The position numbers and the translations under genes were made by a program. A DNA stretch of 11,928 nucleotides from Bacillota bacterium (GTDB taxonomy: Bacteria > Bacillota > Clostridia > Oscillospirales > Ruminococcaceae). The notes below the pieces were generated by a model. It saw nothing but the letters and a program-made list of their open reading frames with translations, did not search any database and was not told the DNA's origin. The stretch lies in contig JAEWXO010000001.1 of NCBI GenBank assembly GCA_023458875.1, positions 1 through 11,928 of the forward strand. Reading direction: 5' to 3'. Of this stretch, positions 6,760-11,928 are shown piece by piece (within the stretch, counting starts at the first letter, position 1; every line of letters starts with the position of its first letter).

Positions 6760-6786
6760 GCGTTTTCAACACTATGTTGAAAACGC
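6760..6786. repeat. 12-bp perfect inverted repeat upstream of the LCP-like gene
   Basis: GCGTTTTCAACA (6760-6771) pairs with TGTTGAAAACGC (6775-6786) around three bases. A further TTTTCAACA (6751-6759) stands directly before it as a direct half-site, and TTTTCAAAA (6729-6737) is similar. There is no T-run on either strand, so a terminator is unlikely. The spaced half-sites look more like an operator. TTGAAA in the right arm (6777-6782) could be a -35 box, with only a poor -10 after it. The rest of 6659-6868 is AT-rich, with no gene seen. Confidence 0.5.
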
Positions 6787-6868
6787 AAATGTTAATACTG
6801 TTAAATAATTTAATTACGGTTTTACGCCGATTGCTATGCCTTATTTAACATTTTATTTCAAATTTTAT

Positions 6869-6873
6869 GGAGG
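6869..6873 (+). promoter_or_regulatory. Ribosome binding site that sets the start of the LCP-like gene
   Basis: GGAGG lies 7 bases before ATG at 6881. An in-frame ATG at 6836 would add 15 residues but has no such site and would place this GGAGG inside the coding frame. Confidence 0.8.
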
Positions 6874-6880
6874 ATTCAAC

Positions 6881-7738
6881 ATGTTTTTTGTTAAGAAACG
6901 AAAAAAAGAAAGTGTAGCTATTCCTTTTCTTATCAGTATGCTTATATCATTACTGGTTATTGGTTTACCTGTTGTCAAGCTGTATTCGCATTTAATCGAT
7001 AAAAAAGTAGCAAATGAAACAAGCAAAACAGCTCATATTTTTTCACCTTCAGAAAGCAATAATTTTACATCATTAATTGTATTTGACACTGATGATCCTG
7101 CCCTCCGTGACACATTTGCAATTATGAGAACATCAGTAACAAATAAAAAATTCACTTTTGTGCCTGTATCAAACAATATTATAAGCACAAGCGGAAAAAC
7201 AAAAGCAAAAATGTCAGACATTTATAAAAACGGCGGTATTATCGAGCTTAAAAAAGCCGTTGAAGGCACATTTGATATAAAAATTGACCGGCACATAACC
7301 TTAAATGATGAAGCATTCACCCTTATATGCGATGTTCTCGGAGGGGTAAACTATAACGTACCTGACGGACTGAGAGGGTTAAATGAAGGAATTCAATACC
7401 TCAGCAGTGAATTTGTTATAAAGCTCATTACAAATAAAAAGTTTGAAGAGGAACCAAGAACAGTAACTGTTGGAAATGTTGCAGCAGACATGCTTACCCA
7501 GACATCAGGAGACAGAGTTATTGATGCACTTGATTACACATTCAACAAACTTATAAATATTGTTGAAACAGATATTACATCAATTGATTATGCAGATCAG
7601 AAGGAAGCACTTATTTATCTGCTGACGAATAATCAGTTCCAGTCAACCTACATAGTTCCGGAGGGAAGTCAATCAGACAGCGGAATAACAATAAGTGAGA
7701 CTTTTTTAAATACCATGAAAAAAGATTTCGGACTATAG
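6881..7738 (+). CDS. Membrane-anchored LCP-like (LytR-CpsA-Psr) protein, divergent active site
   Basis: Encodes 285 residues. A basic start (VKKRKKE) and one hydrophobic segment at about 12-35 give a type II membrane anchor with the rest outside the cell. Residues about 64-165 resemble an LCP domain: LIVFDTDDPALRDTFAIMRT at the first strands, KNGGIIELKKAVEGTFDIKID with a family-like GG-helix, and ICDVLGGVNYNVPDGL with the LGGV turn. LCP proteins transfer glycopolymers to peptidoglycan using arginines and aspartates that bind the lipid pyrophosphate. Here only the first R-D (76-77) is plain; the usual PRD is FVPVSNNI and the later YxRxR is YLSSE. The tail (about 195-285) is unfamiliar. It may be a non-catalytic relative or keep another function. 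GC-poor and lysine-rich like its neighbours; no sign of transfer. Confidence 0.65.
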   Translation: MFFVKKRKKESVAIPFLISMLISLLVIGLPVVKLYSHLIDKKVANETSKTAHIFSPSESNNFTSLIVFDTDDPALRDTFAIMRTSVTNKKFTFVPVSNNIISTSGKTKAKMSDIYKNGGIIELKKAVEGTFDIKIDRHITLNDEAFTLICDVLGGVNYNVPDGLRGLNEGIQYLSSEFVIKLITNKKFEEEPRTVTVGNVAADMLTQTSGDRVIDALDYTFNKLINIVETDITSIDYADQKEALIYLLTNNQFQSTYIVPEGSQSDSGITISETFLNTMKKDFGL

Positions 7739-7746
7739 CCCGTAAA

Positions 7747-7781
7747 ATATATCCGCCGACGGTCATATACGGCGGATATAT
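7747..7781 (+). terminator. Hairpin after the LCP-like gene, possible terminator without T-run
   Basis: ATATATCCGCC (7747-7757) pairs perfectly with GGCGGATATAT (7771-7781) across 13 bases, starting 8 bases past the stop. CTGTATAAC follows instead of a T-run, so it may be a weak terminator or a 3'-end stabiliser. It stands directly before repeat copy 2. Confidence 0.5.
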
Positions 7782-7795
7782 CTGTATAACGGTTA

Positions 7796-7909
7796 CTATT
7801 CAGCCACACCATAAAGTGAGACTGATGTCTGAGCGAAGCCCAGGCGACTGCAAAGCCCGGTCGACTCGTACAGAGCCGAAAGTCCGGTAAAAATTGTTTA
7901 GCTGAATAG
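7796..7909 (+). repeat. Two-hairpin dispersed repeat, copy 2, closed by a 9-bp outer stem
   Basis: The core at about 7822-7888 matches copies 1 and 3: GAGCGAAGCCCAGGCGAC, GCAAAGCCCGG, TCGACTC (7861-7867), loop GTACA, GAGCCGA (7873-7879). Both internal stems carry one A/C mismatch in this copy. Outside the core CTATTCAGC (7796-7804) is the exact inverse of GCTGAATAG (7901-7909) and would close the whole unit. It lies between the LCP-like gene and tatD, in their sense. No ORF is seen. Confidence 0.7.
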
Positions 7910-7944
7910 CAGCTACATATCAGATTAATTGAAAGGCTGATTTT

Positions 7945-8718
7945 ATGCTTAAAAATATTTTTGATACTCATGCACATTACACGGATGAATGCTTTGATTC
8001 TGACAGAGACGAGCTTATAGAAAATATTCACAAAAACGGTGTACGCTACATAATGCTTGCCGCTTCAGATATTGAAGATTCAGTAAAGGCTCTCGAAATC
8101 AGCCGCAGGTTCCCGTATGTATACTGTGCGGCAGGTATACATCCTGAATGTACGGATACTGTAACACCCGATTATATCGAAAGAATAGAGCATCTGTCTG
8201 CCGAGAAAAAAGTCAGGGCGATAGGTGAAATAGGCCTTGACTATCATTATGATAATTTTGACAAGGATCAAATGATACAGATTTTCATTCAACAGATACT
8301 TCTTGCAAATAAGCTTCATCTCCCTGTTATAATACACTCAAGGGACGCCACAAAAGATACTCTTGATATACTTAACAAATACACACCTGAAAAAGGTGTT
8401 GTCCACTGTTTCAGCGGTTCTGCTGAAACCGCAGAGGAAATACTGAGACTTGGCCTTAATATAAGCTTTACCGGAGTAATAACCTTTAAGAACGCAAGAA
8501 AATCACTTGAAGCACTTAAGACCGTTCCGGTTGAAAGACTTATGCTTGAAACCGACTGTCCGTATATGGCCCCTGTTCCCTGGAGAGGCAAACGATGCGA
8601 CAGTTCAATGATATCCGAAACAGCGGCTAAAGCAGCAGAAATCAAAGGTATAACAGTCCAGCAGCTGCTTGACATCACATGCAATAACGCAATAAAATTC
8701 TTTGGCATAGAGAATTAA
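7945..8718 (+). CDS. tatD: TatD-family metal-dependent hydrolase (Mg-dependent DNase)
   Basis: Encodes 257 residues, the usual length. It has the amidohydrolase TIM barrel with all expected metal ligands: H9 and H11 in DTHAH, E95 in GEIGLDY, H131 in IIHSRDA, H154 in HCFSGS and D204 in ETDCPYMAP; GIHPE (64-68) is also typical. Characterised members act as 3'-5' exonucleases on DNA, and a role in DNA repair or tRNA/D-amino-acid quality control has been proposed; the substrate here is inferred only. The ATG follows GAAAGG (7931-7936) by 8 bases. In Bacillus its homologue yabD lies in the same broad chromosomal region as dnaX-recR and spoVT. It is followed by repeat copy 3 and a strong two-way terminator. 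Confidence 0.93.
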   Translation: MLKNIFDTHAHYTDECFDSDRDELIENIHKNGVRYIMLAASDIEDSVKALEISRRFPYVYCAAGIHPECTDTVTPDYIERIEHLSAEKKVRAIGEIGLDYHYDNFDKDQMIQIFIQQILLANKLHLPVIIHSRDATKDTLDILNKYTPEKGVVHCFSGSAETAEEILRLGLNISFTGVITFKNARKSLEALKTVPVERLMLETDCPYMAPVPWRGKRCDSSMISETAAKAAEIKGITVQQLLDITCNNAIKFFGIEN

Positions 8719-8746
8719 AAATATTCCGCCATTCCAGCAAGTGATG

Positions 8747-8814
8747 CAGATATATAAGCGAAGTCCAGGCGACCGCAAAGCCTGGTCGACTCGTGCTGAG
8801 TCGAAATCTTTGCC
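8747..8814 (+). repeat. Two-hairpin dispersed repeat, copy 3
   Basis: This is the best-paired copy. CCAGGC (8765-8770) pairs with GCCTGG (8780-8785), then TCGACTC (8786-8792) pairs with GAGTCGA (8798-8804), loop GTGCT. Compared with copy 1 the second stem swaps a C-G pair for T-A, a compensatory change. It lies 29 bases past the tatD stop, in the sense of tatD, ahead of the real terminator. Confidence 0.75.
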
Positions 8815-8846
8815 ATAAACTTATCCGTTCTATCGTAATCGTACTT

Positions 8847-8898
8847 AAAAAAATCCGTTGATAATCATACTTAGATCTGATTATCAACGGATTTTTTT
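8847..8898. terminator. Strong bidirectional terminator between tatD and recR
   Basis: Arms 8847-8867 and 8878-8898 are perfectly complementary over 21 bases, loop TACTTAGATC. Seven A on the left and seven T on the right give T-runs on both strands. It ends tatD (+) and the dnaX-ybaB-recR transcript (-), whose last stop lies 6 bases away. Confidence 0.93.
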
Positions 8899-8903
8899 AA
8901 TTT

Positions 8904-9509
8904 TTATATTTCATTTCTGTTCTCAAGGGCTTTGAAAAGTGTAATTTCATCAGCATACTCAAGAATTCCTCCTACAGGGAGACCAAATGCAAGTCTTGTA
9001 ACTTTTATTCCGGCAGGCTTAAGAAGCCTTGAAATATACATTGCTGTTGCATCACCCTCAACAGTAGGATTTGTTGCCATGATTACTTCTTCTATAGAGG
9101 TATCGGCCTGAACTCTGCCTATAAGCTCCTTTATATGAAGCTTGTCCGGAGTAATTCCGTCAATCGGTGAAATAAGTCCGTGAAGAACATGATAAAGGCC
9201 ATTGTACTCACCTGTTCTCTCTATTGCAGTTACGTCCTTAGGGCCCTCTACCACACAGATAATATTCTTGTTGCGTTTTGTGTTGCTGCATACAGGACAT
9301 ATTTCTCTGTCGGTAAGGTTCTGACATACAGAACAAAGCTTTATATTTTTCTTTGCATTAATAAGTGCTTCAGCGAATGCCGAAACATCTTCCTCAGGCA
9401 TAGATGTAACAAAATACGCCAGTCTTTGAGCTGTTTTCATTCCTATTCCGGGAAGTCTTGCAAACTGTTCTGAAAGAAGTACTATAGGAAGTGCATTTGA
9501 TTCTGACAT
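8904..9509 (-). CDS. recR: Recombination mediator protein RecR
   Basis: Encodes 201 residues, full length for RecR. Order of parts: helix-hairpin-helix ARLPGIGMKTAQRLAYF (17-33); a zinc finger with C59, C62, C71 and C74; a Toprim domain from about 82 with CVVEGPKDV (85-93) and the later VIMATNPTVEGDATAMYI; and the C-terminal LAFGLPVGGILEYAD (173-187). With RecO (and RecF) it helps load RecA onto SSB-coated DNA at gaps. The start lies 4 bases after the ybaB stop with no strong ribosome binding site of its own, so translation is probably coupled. It is the last gene of the operon, as in Bacillus dnaX-yaaK-recR. Confidence 0.96.
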   Translation of the reverse strand: MSESNALPIVLLSEQFARLPGIGMKTAQRLAYFVTSMPEEDVSAFAEALINAKKNIKLCSVCQNLTDREICPVCSNTKRNKNIICVVEGPKDVTAIERTGEYNGLYHVLHGLISPIDGITPDKLHIKELIGRVQADTSIEEVIMATNPTVEGDATAMYISRLLKPAGIKVTRLAFGLPVGGILEYADEITLFKALENRNEI

Positions 9510-9513
9510 TTAA

Positions 9514-9864
9514 TTAAAACAGTCCAGGGAGTGAAACTCCGCCCGTGATCTTGGACATTTCTTCTTCTGTTGTTTCTTCAATATTTGAAATTGCTTCGTT
9601 TACAGCGCTGATAACGAGATCCTGGAGCATTTCAACGTCTTCTTTATCAACAACCTCAGGCTTGATTGTAAGAGATTTAATTGACTTTTTACCATAAAGA
9701 ACAACTTCTACAGCTCCGCCGCCTGAAGTAGCTGAAAACTCACGTTCTTCGATTTCATCCTGAAGCTTTGTGATTTCGTCCTGCATTTTCTGAGCCTGTT
9801 TAATCATAGCGTTCATATTCTGATTTCCGCCGCCTGCATTCTGTTTTGGTACTCTTGCTTTCAT
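9514..9864 (-). CDS. ybaB: YbaB/EbfC-family nucleoid-associated DNA-binding protein
   Basis: Encodes 116 residues. A Gly/Asn-rich start (GGGNQNMNAM) leads into the family helix with MIKQAQKMQDEITKLQDEIEE (20-40), then a beta sheet with FSATSGGGAVEVVLYGKKSI and a C-terminal helix through VISAVNEAISNIEETTEEEM, ending in a Gly-rich tail. YbaB forms tweezer-like dimers that bind DNA and co-occurs with dnaX and recR in most bacteria. The ATG follows GAGGAG (9873-9878) by 8 bases. The 57-base gap to dnaX is AT-rich, with no terminator or clear promoter. Confidence 0.95.
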   Translation of the reverse strand: MKARVPKQNAGGGNQNMNAMIKQAQKMQDEITKLQDEIEEREFSATSGGGAVEVVLYGKKSIKSLTIKPEVVDKEDVEMLQDLVISAVNEAISNIEETTEEEMSKITGGVSLPGLF

Positions 9865-9921
9865 ATTTTAAACTCCTCTTTTAATTAATTTAATTTTTTT
9901 ATTTATGCTGACAAATGACTA

Positions 9922-11499
9922 TTATCCCTCGGGAAATGTTTCCAGATTAGAGCTTTTCGCCTTTTCAATCAGCTTTATAGCATTTTTCTCTTCTTTTGTA
10001 GCCACTACATCGCATTTTGCACGTATTGCAAATCTTTTGCCAAGAACGCTCTCAACAGCATCACTCAGCATGGCTGCATTTTCTTTGTTCCGGAACAGTG
10101 TAATAAAAAACGGATTGTGAGCAACAATAAACAGTCCATCGCCGTTTACATATGCTTTTGATTCATCCAGACTCGCTGAAACAGCCGGGTTTATTTCAGC
10201 AAACCTGCTGAGCACCTCCGCCCAGTTCATGACCTGTTTTAAATTTTTATTATCAAGTTTAGAAAAATCAACCTGAGGCTCTTCACGGACAACGGTTTTC
10301 TGAGGCGCAGCTCCGGATGCCGGAGAAGCCTGTCTGAGAGAACCGGATGAAATGATTTTTTCAATTTCAGCTATTCTTGACATTATAGAAGTATCCGCAG
10401 TCGTTGCTGATGTCTGTATTGTTTCTGACGACAGTCTGATAATACACATTTCCAGTTCTATCCGCTTGTTTATTGCACGGATCATTCTTTCACTGCAGTC
10501 CTGCATTGCTGTCAGATATGCAATAACCGTCTGTAAATCTGTTTTTGAAGCATATTCACAAAGCTTGTCATATTCGTCAGGCATACATGATATAAGCTCG
10601 GTCTGACCCGGAGTTATTTTAATAAGCATGATATTTCTGAACTGAGAAATAAGCTCTTCACAAAGACGCGACATGTCCTTTGAACCTGCATAAAGCTCAT
10701 CAATAAATGATATTGCGTCTGACGGCTTTTTTTCTGTTATTGCATTTATTATACCGAATATCTGTTCTCTTCCGGCTATACCGGCAGCTGCAGATACAGT
10801 ATCAGCTGTTATTGTCCCGGAAAATGCTGTACACTGGTCAAGGAGTGAAAGTGCGTCTCTCATCCCTCCGTCAGCAAGTCTTGCAATAAGAAATGCAGCA
10901 TTGTCATCAAGAACAATTTTTTCCTGCGATGCAATATACAAAAGACGTTTCGCAATATCATCCACTAAAATTCTTTTAAAATCATAACGCTGGCATCTTG
11001 ACGCGATAGTTGCCGGTACTTTATGTACCTCTGTTGTAGCAAGTATAAACTTTACGTATGCAGGCGGTTCTTCCATAATCTTAAGCAATGCATTGAATGC
11101 GTTTACTGACAGCATATGAACTTCATCGATTATATAAATCTTGTATCTGCATCGTTCAGGAGTAAATATCGCTCCGTCACGCAGATCTCTTATATCATCT
11201 ACTCCGTTATTTGAAGCAGCATCTATTTCTATAATATCGCTCAGAGCGAAATCGTCTGCATCATGGCATATATCGCATTTAAGACATGGCGCTCCGTCTG
11301 TGGAATCAGTGCAGTTTATTGCCTTTGCAAAAATTCTTGCACATGTTGTTTTACCTGTTCCTCTTGAACCGGTAAATAAATATGCATGAGCCGTTTTATT
11401 GTTTATTATCTGATTTTTCAGCGTTGTCGTAATGTGCGGCTGTGAAACCACGTCATCAAATGTAAGCGGTCTCCAGCGTCTGTATAAAGCGGTGTACAT
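9922..11499 (-). CDS. dnaX: DNA polymerase III clamp loader subunit gamma/tau
   Basis: Encodes 525 residues from ATG 11499, beginning MYTALYRRWRPLTFDDVV like other DnaX proteins. It is the AAA+ ATPase that loads the sliding clamp. Visible parts: Walker A GSRGTGKTT (44-52); a zinc module with C63, C72, C75 and C78; Walker B IIDEVHML with D125/E126; sensor 1 ATTE (154-157); arginine finger SRC (167-169); then lid and collar domains to about 360; a Pro/Ala-rich linker (about 390-410); and a C-terminal domain ending with KEEKNAIKLIEKAKS. AAGGAAGG (11508-11515) lies 8 bases before this ATG. A longer frame to 11634 runs through the SRP RNA and is not credible. An in-frame A-AAA-AAG lies at codons 256-258. 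No separate promoter is seen, so transcription is probably by read-through from the SRP RNA. Confidence 0.96.
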   Translation of the reverse strand: MYTALYRRWRPLTFDDVVSQPHITTTLKNQIINNKTAHAYLFTGSRGTGKTTCARIFAKAINCTDSTDGAPCLKCDICHDADDFALSDIIEIDAASNNGVDDIRDLRDGAIFTPERCRYKIYIIDEVHMLSVNAFNALLKIMEEPPAYVKFILATTEVHKVPATIASRCQRYDFKRILVDDIAKRLLYIASQEKIVLDDNAAFLIARLADGGMRDALSLLDQCTAFSGTITADTVSAAAGIAGREQIFGIINAITEKKPSDAISFIDELYAGSKDMSRLCEELISQFRNIMLIKITPGQTELISCMPDEYDKLCEYASKTDLQTVIAYLTAMQDCSERMIRAINKRIELEMCIIRLSSETIQTSATTADTSIMSRIAEIEKIISSGSLRQASPASGAAPQKTVVREEPQVDFSKLDNKNLKQVMNWAEVLSRFAEINPAVSASLDESKAYVNGDGLFIVAHNPFFITLFRNKENAAMLSDAVESVLGKRFAIRAKCDVVATKEEKNAIKLIEKAKSSNLETFPEG

Positions 11500-11555
11500 T
11501 TCACATTCCTTCCTTACCAAAACAAACAGATTCATTTTAAAAAAGATAATAAAAA

Positions 11556-11683
11556 TATCCGAAACATAGGTGTGCAGGCTTGCTGCGGCACACAAAACGG
11601 TCCGCTTAATGCTGCTCGGTTCCCCGCCTGACATGGTTCACGGTGTCTCGTTGCACAGGGCCCGCACACCTATATTCCGGATA
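11556..11683 (-). ncRNA. ffs: Signal recognition particle RNA, small (4.5S-like) type
   Basis: On the minus strand the apical domain holds GTGAACCATGTCAGG (about 11642-11628), the stem CGG-GGAA-CCG with its GNRA-type tetraloop (11626-11617) and AGCAGCATTAAGC on the other side, the binding site for Ffh. The outer ends pair almost without break: 11683-11660 with 11556-11579, 24 pairs including G-U pairs and AGGTGTGC/GCACACCT. The core from 11673 to 11566 is 108 bases, so no Alu domain as in Bacillus scRNA. TTTTTATTATC follows the 3' end and can act as a terminator. SRP RNA with Ffh directs ribosomes making membrane proteins to FtsY. Exact mature ends are uncertain. SRP RNA before dnaX matches the known Bacillus order. 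Confidence 0.93.
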
Positions 11684-11742
11684 ATCATCATGATTATTTA
11701 GATGTTAGAGGCTGAAGGGCATAAGCCCTAAAAACTTTATTC

Positions 11743-11771
11743 ATTATACCATATATATATAAGAAAATCAA
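11743..11771 (-). promoter_or_regulatory. Extended -10 sigma-A promoter of SRP RNA and probably dnaX-ybaB-recR
   Basis: On the minus strand TTGATT (11771-11766) and a perfect TATAAT (11748-11743) are 17 bases apart, with TGG directly before TATAAT forming an extended -10. The first 50 bases of the transcript, before the SRP stem, hold two small hairpins: AGGGC-loop-GCCCT (11716-11729) and ATAATCA-TCA-TGATTAT (11681-11697). The second lies where the 5' end of the RNA would be trimmed. The rest of 11684-11803 is AT-rich, with no gene seen. Confidence 0.85.
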
Positions 11772-11803
11772 GACTTTTATAAAAAAATTATTAATATTAA
11801 GTA

Positions 11804-11926
11804 ACTCAAACTTCGCAGGATGAATTTCACGGAACGGATGAATCCGTTCCCTACGAGGGTTACGCTCAATGTAGGGAACGCATTTATGCGTTCCGTTATG
11901 CTACGTGGTTTGTCGATTAAAAGCTA
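11804..11926 (-). repeat. Hairpin-rich dispersed repeat, right copy of the 123-bp inverted pair
   Basis: Exact reverse complement of 1-123, with the same two 9-bp hairpins. Inside the window identity stops sharply: 11803 and 124 differ. Outside, two further bases remain before the window ends. It lies upstream of the SRP RNA promoter, about 33 bases from its -35 box. Confidence 0.85.
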
Positions 11927-11928
11927 TT

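Noticed and set aside
6836..6880. Longer LCP-like start at ATG 6836
   Set aside because: No ribosome binding site; GGAGG directly serves ATG 6881.
7669..8031. Minus-strand open frame across repeat copy 2
   Set aside because: It overlaps the LCP-like gene, the repeat and tatD, has no ribosome binding site and no family likeness.
11500..11634. N-terminal extension of dnaX by 45 residues
   Set aside because: It runs through the SRP RNA and its terminator. The family start MYTALYRRWRP at 11499 has its own AAGGAAGG site.
1..11926. Composite transposon or genomic island bounded by inverted repeats
   Set aside because: No transposase, integrase or cargo-type gene lies inside, and the content is conserved housekeeping genes. 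A contig ending at a multicopy repeat explains it better.

Overview
The window carries ordinary housekeeping genes of a low-GC, Gram-positive, probably anaerobic Firmicute. I infer a Ruminococcus-like member of the Oscillospiraceae/Clostridia. The reasons are a SpoVT regulator, AGGAGG-type ribosome binding sites, TTG starts, consensus sigma-A promoters, a YpsA-type SLOG protein, and the order SRP RNA - dnaX - ybaB/ebfC - recR known from Bacillus and other Firmicutes. The genus is a guess; nothing in the window fixes it.

Layout. Bases 1-123 and 11804-11926 are perfect inverted copies of one hairpin-rich repeat. The window is probably a whole assembly contig that stops at a multicopy repeat, not a transposon. 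Inside follow: spoVT (310-849, +); a convergent minus-strand pair of a 46-residue protein (2287-2427) and an M48 metallopeptidase with a C-terminal zinc ribbon (896-2278), driven by a perfect sigma-A promoter; an MgtC/SapB-family membrane protein (2621-3289, -); aspartate kinase (3428-4753, -); alanine racemase (4902-6032, -); and divergently a YpsA-like SLOG protein (6122-6658, +). Next come a membrane-anchored LCP-like protein that lacks two usual arginine motifs (6881-7738, +) and a TatD-family metal-dependent hydrolase (7945-8718, +). A 21-bp two-way terminator separates tatD from the convergent DNA-maintenance operon recR (8904-9509), ybaB (9514-9864) and dnaX (9922-11499). That operon begins with the signal recognition particle RNA (about 11556-11683) behind an extended -10 promoter.

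How the genes fit together. SRP RNA - dnaX - ybaB - recR links protein targeting RNA, the replicative clamp loader, a nucleoid-associated protein and recombinational repair in one transcription unit. Alanine racemase (D-Ala for peptidoglycan) and aspartate kinase (entry to lysine, threonine, methionine and diaminopimelate) are neighbours that both feed cell-wall precursors. They have separate signals, so this may be chance.

Less ordinary content. Three copies of a dispersed two-hairpin repeat (2541-2612, 7796-7909, 8747-8814) lie just 3' of genes, all in the sense of the preceding gene, and show a compensatory base-pair change. The 46-residue gene overlaps the ribosome binding site of the M48 gene. 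The LCP-like protein appears catalytically altered. I see no CRISPR array, transposase, phage gene, tRNA or defence system.
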